DNA of 35,098 nt from Bacteroides sp. (GTDB taxonomy: Bacteria; Bacteroidota; Bacteroidia; Bacteroidales; Muribaculaceae): positions 17,560-52,657 of the forward strand of contig JAAVCU010000023.1 of assembly GCA_014802175.1 (NCBI GenBank), given 5' to 3'. Positions 1 through 7,449 of this stretch are shown piece after piece. The translations under genes were made by a program, and so were the position numbers. The notes below the pieces were generated by a model, which searched no databases, was not told the origin of the DNA, and saw only the letters and a program-made list of their open reading frames with translations. How positions within the stretch are numbered: position 1 is the first letter of the stretch; each line of letters starts with the position of its first letter.

Positions 1-185
1 CCATCGGTTATAACCGCAGATCCGATTATTGTCGAATCAGCAAAATTCACCACCTCCACCGTCTTCCCTTCATATTTGTCGGAGTCGGTGAAATTCATCT
101 CTATCGAGCCTTTGCGGTCTTTGCACCCTATTAGCGCCAGACACACAGCTCCCATATATATAATTCTTGAAATCCTTCTTTTCAT
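1..185 (-). CDS. Lipoprotein, DUF4369-like N-terminus (C-terminus beyond window)
   Basis: Only the first 61 codons are present; the gene runs off the left edge. It opens with a lipoprotein signal: basic MKRRISR, a hydrophobic stretch, then the lipobox LIGC with the lipidated cysteine at residue 21. The mature part contains FTDSDKYEGKTVEVVNFAD and a later SAVITDG. This resembles the DUF4369 domain that precedes thioredoxin-like (AhpC/TSA, thiol:disulfide) domains in many Bacteroidetes lipoproteins. The start codon lies 5 bp after the stop of the L-cysteine desulfidase gene, so the two are probably cotranscribed. The DUF4369 assignment rests on a short stretch, and the presence of a thioredoxin domain is inference only. 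Confidence 0.7.
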   Translation of the reverse strand, partial: MKRRISRIIYMGAVCLALIGCKDRKGSIEMNFTDSDKYEGKTVEVVNFADSTIIGSAVITD

Positions 186-190
186 TTTTC

Positions 191-1468
191 CTACTTACCT
201 TCAACCATAATCTTTAGTACCAGCCGGTCGGTTTCCAGCATTGCCTCCCTGCCTATTGACGTCAGATTCCGGATTGTAATATCTATATCATCACTTACTA
301 TACCCTCGCTCGATGTAACGCATTTCCCGTTCATTGCCAACATTGCCGACATCACCGCCGTTGCAACGCCCGACGATATCTTCATGGCACATGCCGGCTT
401 CGCTCCATCACATATCATCCCCGTAAGATTAGCCACCATATTCTTTATGGCAGCGCATATTTGCGAATAATCACCCCCCATCAGATACACAAGACCTGCC
501 GAGGCTCCGGTTGATGCAACAACACATCCACAAAGTGCCGACAACCTGCCGAGACTTTGCTTTATGTATATGCTTATAAGGTGGCTTAACACCAACGCGC
601 GGGCTGTAGTCTCATCGTCTGCACCTATTTCTTCGGCATAAGTCACCACAGGCATCGTAGCCGTGATGCCTTGATTTCCGCTTCCGGAATTAGACATTAC
701 AGCTATAGGCGCACCACCCATACGCGCATCGCACGCAGCAGAAGTCCTCGCCATTATGCGGTCTAATGGTGAATTCCCAATAATTCCATCGCTTTGGAGC
801 AGTGTCATTCCCAATGAATGACCAAACTTACCGCTCAATCCCACATCTGCCGCCGCTCCATTGAGTCGCGCCGATTCCAAAATAAATTCTATATCCTCGA
901 ATGGTGCTGTGGTTGCAAATTCATAGACAGCTGAAGCCGACAGTTTAATGTCATCCTCTTCCGCTGCCATATCTGCCTCCGCTGCCGAATCGAGGAGAAC
1001 TTCATCATCTTTAGAAAGATAGATAAATTTCTGATGAGACTGGGAAATGACGGCTTTTGCCCTATGGTCATCTTTATCAACTTCCACCTCAATATGAAGA
1101 TTCGATGGAGCATCAGCCTTATGCAGAATCTCTATCCTCCCCTCCGAGATATATTGCCGCCCTTTTTCGACCCAATCAGCGTCAACATCTTTCAAAACCT
1201 CCAGTTCATATTCCGATTTACCGACAAGGGCACCTAATGCCACAGCGATAGGAAGCCCAATCATACCGGTTCCGGGGATACCGACACCCATTGCATTTTT
1301 TATAATGTTACCGCTCAGGCGCAATTTGATCTTTTCCGGCACTCCTCCTAACAATTCCGTAGCCTTTGCCACCGCAAGTGAGACGGCCGCCGGCTCTGTG
1401 CATCCAATTGCCGGAACCACCTCTCGCTTGATAAGAGCGACTATGGTTTCAATGGTATCCCTTTTCAT
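191..1468 (-). CDS. L-cysteine desulfidase / UPF0597 (YhaM/CyuA) family
   Basis: The 425-residue product matches the serine dehydratase alpha-chain-like L-cysteine desulfidase family, which breaks L-cysteine into pyruvate, ammonia and sulfide in the cytoplasm. Visible family features are CTEPAAVSLA near the N-terminus, SGSGNQGITATMPV around 261-274, CGCVVASTGASAGL around 313-326 and CDGAKPACAMK around 353-363. Cysteines 23, 313, 353 and 360 have the spacing (40 then 7) expected for the ligands of the [4Fe-4S] cluster in the archaeal desulfidase. Length is normal and there is no signal peptide. It starts 26 bp after tdk and is followed by a lipoprotein gene after 5 bp. Activity toward serine rather than cysteine cannot be excluded. 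Confidence 0.88.
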   Translation of the reverse strand: MKRDTIETIVALIKREVVPAIGCTEPAAVSLAVAKATELLGGVPEKIKLRLSGNIIKNAMGVGIPGTGMIGLPIAVALGALVGKSEYELEVLKDVDADWVEKGRQYISEGRIEILHKADAPSNLHIEVEVDKDDHRAKAVISQSHQKFIYLSKDDEVLLDSAAEADMAAEEDDIKLSASAVYEFATTAPFEDIEFILESARLNGAAADVGLSGKFGHSLGMTLLQSDGIIGNSPLDRIMARTSAACDARMGGAPIAVMSNSGSGNQGITATMPVVTYAEEIGADDETTARALVLSHLISIYIKQSLGRLSALCGCVVASTGASAGLVYLMGGDYSQICAAIKNMVANLTGMICDGAKPACAMKISSGVATAVMSAMLAMNGKCVTSSEGIVSDDIDITIRNLTSIGREAMLETDRLVLKIMVEGK

Positions 1469-1494
1469 ATTATGGAAGTATTTTAAGATTTATG

Positions 1495-2115
1495 CTACAA
1501 AGGTAATTGACCGTTGCGGCTTTGCTCCACTTTTTTATTTCTCCAGCAATTGCGACACACCGAGATATAGCGCTCGTTACCACCGATCTCAACCTGATCT
1601 CCTTCCGTGATAATCTCGCCACGCGAATCAATTCGAGCATTAACGATCGTTTTTCTGCCGCAGTTGCACGTAGATTTGATTTCATCTATTGTATCCGCAA
1701 TCTCGAAGAGACGCCTTGATCCTTCGAAAAGATGCGTCTTGAAATCTGTTCTAAGTCCATAACATATCACATTGATTCCATATCGGTCCACAATCAATGC
1801 GAGCTGATCAACCTGCTCGGCAGCAAGGAACTGAGCCTCATCAACAAGGATCCAGTTAGGATGCATTCCTGTACCCTCAACCATATCCGTTACAAGGCGA
1901 TACAGATCAGTGTCGCGGTAAATCCACTGGCATTCACGCTCAATTCCAATTCTGCTGTGAATCACATTCTTTTTCTCTCTTGTATCTATTGAGGGCTTGA
2001 AACACATATAAGACATCCCCCGCTCCTCAAAATTATATGCTGTGGTGAGCAACAATGCGGTTTTGGCCGACCCCATTGTGCCATATCTGAAATAAAGTTT
2101 TCCTAATCTTTTCAT
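1495..2115 (-). CDS. tdk: Thymidine kinase
   Basis: A type II thymidine kinase of 206 residues that phosphorylates thymidine to dTMP in the salvage pathway. The P-loop is GTMGSAKT at residues 12-19, with Ala where many P-loops have Gly. The Walker B and catalytic region is ILVDEAQF at 89-96 with Glu93. The lasso zinc site is formed by Cys150, Cys152, Cys187 and Cys190. Length is typical. The ATG at 2115 aligns with the usual MxKLYFRYG start. Only two bases separate this start codon from the end of a palindromic repeat element (2118-2313), so the native promoter is either replaced by or contained in that element. Confidence 0.95.
   Translation of the reverse strand: MKRLGKLYFRYGTMGSAKTALLLTTAYNFEERGMSYMCFKPSIDTREKKNVIHSRIGIERECQWIYRDTDLYRLVTDMVEGTGMHPNWILVDEAQFLAAEQVDQLALIVDRYGINVICYGLRTDFKTHLFEGSRRLFEIADTIDEIKSTCNCGRKTIVNARIDSRGEIITEGDQVEIGGNERYISVCRNCWRNKKVEQSRNGQLPL
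1498..1505 (-). promoter_or_regulatory. Possible -7 box for the cysteine desulfidase operon
   Basis: On the minus strand this reads TACCTTTG, matching the Bacteroidetes -7 consensus TAnnTTTG, and sits about 30 bp upstream of the desulfidase start. It overlaps the end of tdk. I see no TTTG at the expected -33 distance, so the gene may instead be read through from tdk. Confidence 0.3.
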
Positions 2116-2117
2116 GA

Positions 2118-2313
2118 TAAGTAAGTTTTCAAAATTAGTCTATATTATCAAGATTATAAGTTTGAATTAAATGCTAATGCTATTTTTGTTTTTGAGCGGT
2201 GTCTTTGTTCCTTTCGATCAGTCGCATAGCTCGCTATGCTCCCTCTCTCAATTAACAAATCCTCTCGCTCAAATTCCAAAAATATCTATTAGCTAATTTC
2301 TCAAACTTACTTA
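2118..2313. repeat. Palindromic repeat element A (TAAGTAAGT ends, 196 bp)
   Basis: The ends are inverted repeats of about 21 bp. The left reads TAAGTAAGTTTTCAAAATTA and the right, reverse-complemented, TAAGTAAGTTTGAGAAATTA. Inside, TATTTTTG (2181-2188) and TTTGAGCG (2191-2198) face CGCTCAAA (2266-2273) and CAAAAATA (2277-2284). The core is the perfect hairpin GCATAGC-TC-GCTATGC (2224-2239), preceded by TCAGT and one base. It contains no coding frame of note. It shares ends and core with the elements at 7450 and 16527. It occupies the first part of the 480-bp gap between the divergent tdk and 2596 genes. Confidence 0.85.
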
Positions 2314-2488
2314 CGCGAATTTAAGAAAATTATCGCAATGTATCAAATGCAATTATTTACACTAACCAAAATATTCGTCATTTTAACCATAAAAAGTCGC
2401 TAAATAGCTATAAAATATTTGCACAATGTTAAATCATGTTAAATTTGCAATTGTTAACCCGATTTACATTAAAAAATTTTGTTATAAA

Positions 2489-2521
2489 TTTGTATTATTT
2501 TAATGATTTCACTTATATTTG
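2489..2521 (+). promoter_or_regulatory. Bacteroidetes-type promoter of the 2596 membrane protein
   Basis: TTTG at 2489-2492 and TATATTTG at 2514-2521 are separated by 21 bp, matching the Bacteroidetes -33/-7 pattern. The predicted transcript would start near 2528, giving a leader of roughly 65-70 nt. Confidence 0.55.
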
Positions 2522-2580
2522 CGCAAGATTTTACACATAATACTATATTTGAGTTAAATCTGCGTATAATCAAATAAGCG

Positions 2581-2588
2581 AAAGGAGG
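2581..2588 (+). promoter_or_regulatory. Strong Shine-Dalgarno sequence
   Basis: AAAGGAGG lies seven bases before the ATG at 2596, close to a perfect match to the anti-Shine-Dalgarno sequence. Other genes in this window start without such a site, as is normal for Bacteroidetes. It fixes the start of the 2596 gene and marks it as unusual. Confidence 0.7.
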
Positions 2589-2595
2589 TTCCGCT

Positions 2596-3234
2596 ATGGC
2601 ACAAGTAAATGTTATATCCGTAAATCCGAGTAAGCAAACTTTAGGCGCGCTTAATATAGAAAGCATTGAGAAAATGGCTCGTTCATACAATCCGAACGCC
2701 ACGCCCTCGCTGCAACTTCCGGGTCTCAAAACCCTGTGTAACTTTATTTTCGGCATCAACCGCTCGGTTACAGCCGCGTGGTCGAAGAAACTTGCAATTG
2801 TTAGATCGCTGGCGGCAGTATTATTTATTGCCATCTCGTTCTCTCTCAGTGCAGCACTCCCCTTCGGCTCATCCTTACCTACAGCTGCAATGATCATCGG
2901 AGTGATGATGATTTTAGGAGTTTTTGAAAGGCTCGCATCATTTGCAGGAGCCGCATACTGCGCTGTTATAGCAGCATTTGCTATCCCTGCAGTATCCGAT
3001 GCCCCCATGCTCACAGAACACATAATGAATCCTGCGGTGCTGTTATGCATTGCCACTTCATGCGGATTGTTTGTTATAAGCATGTTTGGTCCGGGACGCT
3101 TCAGTGTTGACCAGATTCTTAACACAATCACATATAAATTCTCTTCTGCAAAATTGCAACAACGCCACGACCGCAATCGTCAGCGTCAGGCAGAAATGCG
3201 CCTTTCTTACAAAGCATGGCGCTCATCAAAATAA
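2596..3234 (+). CDS. Four-helix membrane protein, weakly DoxX-like, function unknown
   Basis: I do not recognise this 212-residue protein with confidence. Residues 1-65 are soluble and polar. They are followed by four hydrophobic segments at about 66-90, 95-112, 115-134 and 143-165. After the last segment comes GPGRFSVDQIL, reminiscent of the GpGryslD motif that ends DoxX-family membrane proteins, and then a basic tail rich in Arg, Gln and Lys (185-212). There is no signal peptide. The gene stands alone, with its own Bacteroidetes-type promoter, a rare strong Shine-Dalgarno site and a long terminator hairpin, so it is probably an independently controlled unit. The DoxX link is a guess from topology and one motif. 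Confidence 0.75.
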   Translation: MAQVNVISVNPSKQTLGALNIESIEKMARSYNPNATPSLQLPGLKTLCNFIFGINRSVTAAWSKKLAIVRSLAAVLFIAISFSLSAALPFGSSLPTAAMIIGVMMILGVFERLASFAGAAYCAVIAAFAIPAVSDAPMLTEHIMNPAVLLCIATSCGLFVISMFGPGRFSVDQILNTITYKFSSAKLQQRHDRNRQRQAEMRLSYKAWRSSK

Positions 3235-3247
3235 TTCTCTAAAAAGC

Positions 3248-3302
3248 TACATACAATTAAGGCTGCAACCTCTCACTCAGGGTGCAGCCTTAATTGTATG
3301 TA
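3248..3302 (+). terminator. Long terminator hairpin after the 2596 gene
   Basis: TACATACAATTAAGGCTGCA (3248-3267) and its exact complement at 3283-3302 form a 20-bp stem around a 15-nt loop. It is followed by an AT-rich stretch with T runs rather than one clean T tract. Confidence 0.75.
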
Positions 3303-3315
3303 ATAAATATTTTGT

Positions 3316-3346
3316 TTTGAAAAACATTCTATTTGAAGTATCTTTG
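3316..3346 (+). promoter_or_regulatory. Promoter of the gltD-like/kdgK pair
   Basis: TTTG (3316-3319) and TATCTTTG (3339-3346) are spaced 19 bp, a close match to the Bacteroidetes consensus. They lie about 20 bp before the ATG at 3368, which leaves a very short leader. Confidence 0.6.
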
Positions 3347-3367
3347 CATTAAAATTTAGACAATAAA

Positions 3368-4660
3368 ATGGAATCGAAAGGATACACTATGGCGGAAGCC
3401 ATAAATGAAGCGAAAAGATGCCTGCACTGTAAAGTGCCGCAATGCCGCAAGGGTTGTCCGGTCGACAATGATATTCCGACTTGGATTCACGAATTATCCA
3501 TGGGGAACCTGGGCAACGCTATGGCTTGTATAAATGAGCACAGCAATCTGCCGGCTGTTTGCGGACGTGTCTGCGCTCACGAACGTCAATGTCAGGGGCA
3601 TTGCATCCTTGGGAAGAAAGGTGAACCTATAAATATCGGCAAACTTGAACAATTCATTGCAGACTTCGATACGGAGATGAACCTTACCCGCGAACCTATA
3701 TTGCAGAAAGATCGCGGCAGAGTGGCTGTAATCGGTAGTGGCCCGGCAGGTCTCACTGTTGCCGGCGAACTTGCCCGACGCGGATTTGATGTCGAGATTT
3801 TCGAGATGGAGGGAGAAGCCGGAGGAGTGCTCCAGTTTGGAATCCCCGAATATCGACTACCCAAATCTGTAGTTGCAGCGGAAATAAAGAAAATCAGCAA
3901 TCTCGGAGTACGTATCAATCTCCGCGCCACAGTTGGTCCGGATCTGAATGTAGATGAAATTTTCAAGCGTGGTTTCGATGCTATATTCATGGGCACCGGA
4001 GCGGGAAAACCTCGACGGCTCCCTATTGAGAATCCCGACGGTGTAAAAATCCGTATGGCAATATACTTCCTGCGCCTTTACAGCCTCTATAACTCCGGAC
4101 TTATCTCACGCGATGAAGTTCCGGTATCGATTGGCGACCGCGTATTTGTGGTCGGATGTGGTAACACAGCTATGGATGCCGCCCGAAGTGCAGTGCGCAT
4201 GGGTGCAGGAAAAGTTACGGTGGTATACCATCGCGACATCAACCGCATGAGTGCGCTGCGCTCGGAATATAATGAGGCTGTAAGTGAGGGCGTGGAATTT
4301 ATGTGGAACGCTTCTGTGACAGCTGTTGGCGCAACCGATGGCAACCTTTCATCAATCACCATCAATCAGGATGGGAATGAATTTACATTGGAGGCAGAAC
4401 GCCTTTTCTTAGCAGTCGGCAGCCGACCGGCTTCGCGTATTGTTTCATCAACCAAAGGTATTGAAACCGATGACAACGGTTATGTGCTCGTAAGGGAAAA
4501 CCCGTTCGGCATGACAACCCGCAAGGGTGTTTTTGCAGGAGGAGATGTTACGAATCGTCCGGCTACCGTAGTGAACGCCATGGCCGATGCGCGCAAAGTC
4601 GCAGAGGGGATTGCACGATATGTCGATGCTGTGAAACTGATGGAATCTATCGAGGAATAA
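3368..4660 (+). CDS. gltD: GltD/NfnL-like NADPH-dependent iron-sulfur flavoprotein (glutamate synthase small-subunit family)
   Basis: A 430-residue FAD and NAD(P)H oxidoreductase of the glutamate synthase small-subunit family. The N-terminal domain carries two cysteine sets for [4Fe-4S] clusters: Cys18, 21, 26, 30 and Cys65, 69, 75, 79. The FAD-binding loop is GSGPAG at 123-128. The NADPH-binding loop is GCGNTA at 263-268. A second FAD contact, GVFAGGD, lies near the C-terminus. No large glutamate synthase subunit and no NfnS-like partner is adjacent; the next gene is kdgK after 20 bp. It may therefore supply electrons to a distant GltB, act as an NfnL-type transhydrogenase subunit, or serve another acceptor. 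The family is certain, the partner is not. Confidence 0.85.
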   Translation: MESKGYTMAEAINEAKRCLHCKVPQCRKGCPVDNDIPTWIHELSMGNLGNAMACINEHSNLPAVCGRVCAHERQCQGHCILGKKGEPINIGKLEQFIADFDTEMNLTREPILQKDRGRVAVIGSGPAGLTVAGELARRGFDVEIFEMEGEAGGVLQFGIPEYRLPKSVVAAEIKKISNLGVRINLRATVGPDLNVDEIFKRGFDAIFMGTGAGKPRRLPIENPDGVKIRMAIYFLRLYSLYNSGLISRDEVPVSIGDRVFVVGCGNTAMDAARSAVRMGAGKVTVVYHRDINRMSALRSEYNEAVSEGVEFMWNASVTAVGATDGNLSSITINQDGNEFTLEAERLFLAVGSRPASRIVSSTKGIETDDNGYVLVRENPFGMTTRKGVFAGGDVTNRPATVVNAMADARKVAEGIARYVDAVKLMESIEE

Positions 4661-4680
4661 TTATTTAACAAAACAAGGAT

Positions 4681-5703
4681 ATGAGTAAAATTGTAACTCT
4701 TGGAGAAATTATGCTCCGCCTCTCCCCTGCCGGATGTAACCGCTTTGCGCAGGTGGACAGCTTCGATGTAATCTGGGGTGGAGGTGAGGCCAACGTGGCT
4801 GTGAGTTGTGCTAACTATGGACACGACGCTTACTTCGTAAGCAAGCTTCCTGTTCACGAAATCGGACAGGCTGCTGTCAATGCTTTGCGTCGCTATGGTG
4901 TACACACCGACCACATAGCGCGTGGTGGCAACCGCGTCGGAATCTATTACTGCGAGACCGGTGCGTCGATGCGTCCTTCAAAGGTTATCTATGACCGTGC
5001 CGGATCTGCTATAGCTGAGGCTGATCCGAGCGATTTCGATTTCGATAAGATTATGGAGGGTGCCGACTGGTTCCATTGGAGCGGAATCACTCCGGCAATC
5101 AGCGATAAGGCCGCCGAACTCACCCGACTTGCATGCGAAGCGGCAAAACGTCACGGCGTAACGGTATCGGTAGACCTTAATTTCCGCAAGAAACTGTGGA
5201 CAAAAGAGAAAGCACAGAGCATCATGCGCCCGCTAATGCAATACGTTGACGTTTGCATCGGTAACGAAGAAGATGCTGAGCTTTGTCTCGGATTCAAACC
5301 GGATGCAGACGTGGAGGGTGGCGAGACAAATGCAGAAGGATATAAAGGTATATTCCGCGCCATGGCCAAGGAATTCGGATTCAAATATGTAGCGTCAACA
5401 CTTCGTGAGTCTTATTCAGCTACTCACAATGGCTGGAAAGCCATGATCTTCAATGGTGAGGATTTCTATGAAAGCAAACGTTACGACATCAATCCGATCA
5501 TAGACAGGGTTGGCGGTGGCGATTCCTTCTCCGGCGGACTTATCCACGGATTATTGACAATGCCAACTCAGGGAGAAGCACTTGAATTCGCAGTTGCAGC
5601 CTCCGCTCTCAAGCAGACAATACCCGGAGACTTCAACTTAGTGTCCACTGCTGAAGTGGAGGCTCTCGCCGGCGGATCCGCAAACGGTAGGGTTCAACGC
5701 TAA
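4681..5703 (+). CDS. kdgK: 2-keto-3-deoxygluconate kinase (PfkB family)
   Basis: A 340-residue ribokinase/PfkB-family sugar kinase. It shows the substrate-side motif GGGEANVA at 33-40, the family stretch VDLNFRKKLW at 164-173, and the ATP/anion-hole motif DRVGGGDSFSGG near 275-286 with the catalytic base Asp281. These features fit KdgK, which phosphorylates 2-keto-3-deoxygluconate from uronate or pectin breakdown to KDPG. No aldolase gene (kdgA) is next to it. It follows the GltD-like gene by 20 bp and is probably cotranscribed. It converges on nth, with only 10 bp between the stop codons and no obvious terminator. Other PfkB substrates such as fructose cannot be excluded. Confidence 0.85.
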   Translation: MSKIVTLGEIMLRLSPAGCNRFAQVDSFDVIWGGGEANVAVSCANYGHDAYFVSKLPVHEIGQAAVNALRRYGVHTDHIARGGNRVGIYYCETGASMRPSKVIYDRAGSAIAEADPSDFDFDKIMEGADWFHWSGITPAISDKAAELTRLACEAAKRHGVTVSVDLNFRKKLWTKEKAQSIMRPLMQYVDVCIGNEEDAELCLGFKPDADVEGGETNAEGYKGIFRAMAKEFGFKYVASTLRESYSATHNGWKAMIFNGEDFYESKRYDINPIIDRVGGGDSFSGGLIHGLLTMPTQGEALEFAVAASALKQTIPGDFNLVSTAEVEALAGGSANGRVQR

Positions 5704-5713
5704 GAACTCAACG

Positions 5714-6352
5714 CTAAGACTTTTTATTATACATTTTGCAATATTGCGTAAGCCGGCATTCCAAACATTCCGGCTTACGTGCTTTACATACATAACGTCC
5801 GTGCAGGATAAGCCAATGATGTGCTGTTGAAATAAGATCCTCGGGAATATATTTCACCAGCGTCTTTTCTGTCTCCAATGGAGTCTTGGAATTATTGGTC
5901 AGTCCCAAACGATTGCTCACTCGGAACACGTGTGTGTCCACTGCCATCGCCGCTTTATTCCAGACCACAGAAAGCATTACATTTGCCGTTTTTCTTCCTA
6001 CGCCGGGCAGTTTCATGAGATTGTCGATATCCGTAGGCATTTCGCCACCGAATTCATCCGTCAACACTCTTGCCGCCTTTATCAGGTGCCTGGTTTTATT
6101 GTTCGGGAATGTCACACTCTTGATATATTCAAACACCTCCTCTTCGCTTGCCGCCGCAAGAGATTCAGGATCCGGGAAACGCTCGAAGAGTGCCGGGGTG
6201 ACCATATTGATCCTCTTGTCGGTACACTGTGCTGAAAGTATCACCGCCAATAAAAGATGAAACGGAGTGTCGTAATGCAACTCCGTTTTAGGTTCGGGCA
6301 TTATCTCCTTGAACACGGAGATAATGCCCTCATATCTTTGTTTTATTGTCAT
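5714..6352 (-). CDS. nth: Endonuclease III (DNA glycosylase/AP lyase)
   Basis: A 212-residue HhH-GPD base-excision repair enzyme that removes oxidised pyrimidines and cleaves the abasic site. The helix-hairpin-helix is LPGVGRKTANV at 115-125 with catalytic Lys121. The catalytic aspartate is Asp139 in MAVDTHVFRV. The C-terminal [4Fe-4S] site is Cys189, 196, 199 and 205 in the spacing C-x6-C-x2-C-x5-C. All key residues are present and length is standard. The start ATG overlaps the pheS stop as ATGA (6349-6352), indicating translational coupling with pheS. Confidence 0.96.
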   Translation of the reverse strand: MTIKQRYEGIISVFKEIMPEPKTELHYDTPFHLLLAVILSAQCTDKRINMVTPALFERFPDPESLAAASEEEVFEYIKSVTFPNNKTRHLIKAARVLTDEFGGEMPTDIDNLMKLPGVGRKTANVMLSVVWNKAAMAVDTHVFRVSNRLGLTNNSKTPLETEKTLVKYIPEDLISTAHHWLILHGRYVCKARKPECLECRLTQYCKMYNKKS

Positions 6353-7374
6353 CTTGCTGATTCGAATTCACGCAGGAAACGAGCGTCGTTCTCACTGAAC
6401 ATACGCAAGTCCTTTACTCTGTATTTAAGATTGGTGATGCGTTCGATTCCCATACCGAATGCATAACCGGAATATACTTTGGAATCTATGCCGCAAGCCT
6501 CAAGGACATTGGGGTCAACCATGCCGCAACCGAGGATCTCAACCCATCCTGTATTCTTGCAGAATCCACAACCTTTGCCGCCGCAGATGTGACAAGAGAT
6601 ATCCATCTCTGCAGAAGGCTCGGTGAAGGGGAAATACGACGGACGCAGACGGATCTTGGTCTCAGGTCCGAACATCTGCTGAGCGAAACCGAGAAGCACC
6701 TGCTTGAGGTCGGCAAACGAAACGTTCTTGTCGATATAAAGTCCTTCAACCTGATGGAAGAAGCAGTGAGCGCGGGCAGAAATGGCCTCATTACGATAAA
6801 CACGTCCGGGGCAGACAATACGGATTGGAGGCTGCGCATGCTCCATTACGCGAGTCTGAACCGATGAAGTGTGAGTGCGCAGAAGAATGTCGGCAGGGTT
6901 GCGCGAGATAAAGAAGGTATCCTGCATATCGCGAGCAGGATGATCGGGCGCAAAGTTAAGTGACTCGAACACATGCCAGTCATCTTCAATCTCCGGACCT
7001 TCAGCGATGGTGAAGCCCATCCCGGCGAAGATTCGCAGCATCTCGTTTTTAACTATCGACAACGGATGTCTCGTTCCCAACTCGTATGGTGTGGCTGTGC
7101 GTGTAAGGTCAAGAGATTCTGCTTCGGAATCACCCGACGTTGCAAATCCATCCTTAAGAGCAGCGATACGCTCTGTAGCGATATTCTTCAGCTCGTTGAT
7201 TTTCTGACCAAGCTCCCTTTTCATTTCAGCCGGAACTGTGCGGAATTCAACCATCAGCTGAGAAATCGAGCCTTTCTTGCTCAGATATTTTATGCGCAGA
7301 TCCTCAACCTCCTGAAGATTGGAAGCCACCGCCGCGCTTATCTCTTCTTTTAATGCATTAATTTTTTCAAGCAT
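6349..7374 (-). CDS. pheS: Phenylalanyl-tRNA synthetase alpha subunit
   Basis: A 341-residue class II aminoacyl-tRNA synthetase subunit that charges tRNA-Phe together with PheT, which is not in this window. An N-terminal coiled coil (about 1-85) precedes the catalytic core. Class II motif 2 is visible in VCPGRVYRNEAISARAH. The Phe-binding region lies around FTEPSAEMD, and motif 3 is in FGMGIERI. A C-x2-C-x4-C-x2-C cluster before GWVEILGCGMV is of the kind seen in many bacterial PheS proteins. It overlaps nth by 4 bp. The promoter region lies against repeat element B. Confidence 0.96.
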   Translation of the reverse strand: MLEKINALKEEISAAVASNLQEVEDLRIKYLSKKGSISQLMVEFRTVPAEMKRELGQKINELKNIATERIAALKDGFATSGDSEAESLDLTRTATPYELGTRHPLSIVKNEMLRIFAGMGFTIAEGPEIEDDWHVFESLNFAPDHPARDMQDTFFISRNPADILLRTHTSSVQTRVMEHAQPPIRIVCPGRVYRNEAISARAHCFFHQVEGLYIDKNVSFADLKQVLLGFAQQMFGPETKIRLRPSYFPFTEPSAEMDISCHICGGKGCGFCKNTGWVEILGCGMVDPNVLEACGIDSKVYSGYAFGMGIERITNLKYRVKDLRMFSENDARFLREFESAR

Positions 7375-7425
7375 ATCCTTAATTCATAAGTAAAAGGCTC
7401 CGGAAGCCCCTATTCTATTTAAATG

Positions 7426-7433
7426 CAAATTTA
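7426..7433 (-). promoter_or_regulatory. Possible -7 box of pheS-nth
   Basis: The minus strand reads TAAATTTG, fitting TAnnTTTG, about 52 bp before the pheS start. The position expected for -33 falls inside the end of repeat element B, starting at 7450, and has no TTTG. Confidence 0.35.
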
Positions 7434-7449
7434 CTAAATTTTATTTAAT

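Larger units (their letters stand above)
2314..2595. other. AT-rich upstream region of the 2596 gene
   Basis: This is the remainder of the 480-bp gap. It is strongly AT-rich with no credible coding frame. It contains a tandem ATGTTAAATC/ATGTTAAATT repeat around 2427-2445. A possible upstream promoter is TTTG at 2418-2421 with TAAATTTG at 2440-2447, spaced 18 bp. The better promoter (2489-2521) is listed separately. Confidence 0.5.

Noticed and set aside
2118-2313. Insertion sequence with a coding transposase
   Set aside because: None of the approximately 190-bp elements contains a coding frame long enough for a transposase.
2469-3176. A 235-residue minus-strand open frame opposite the membrane protein gene
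   Set aside because: The plus-strand gene has a promoter, Shine-Dalgarno site and terminator, and its protein has clear membrane helices. The antisense frame has no recognisable family and is a shadow of codon usage.
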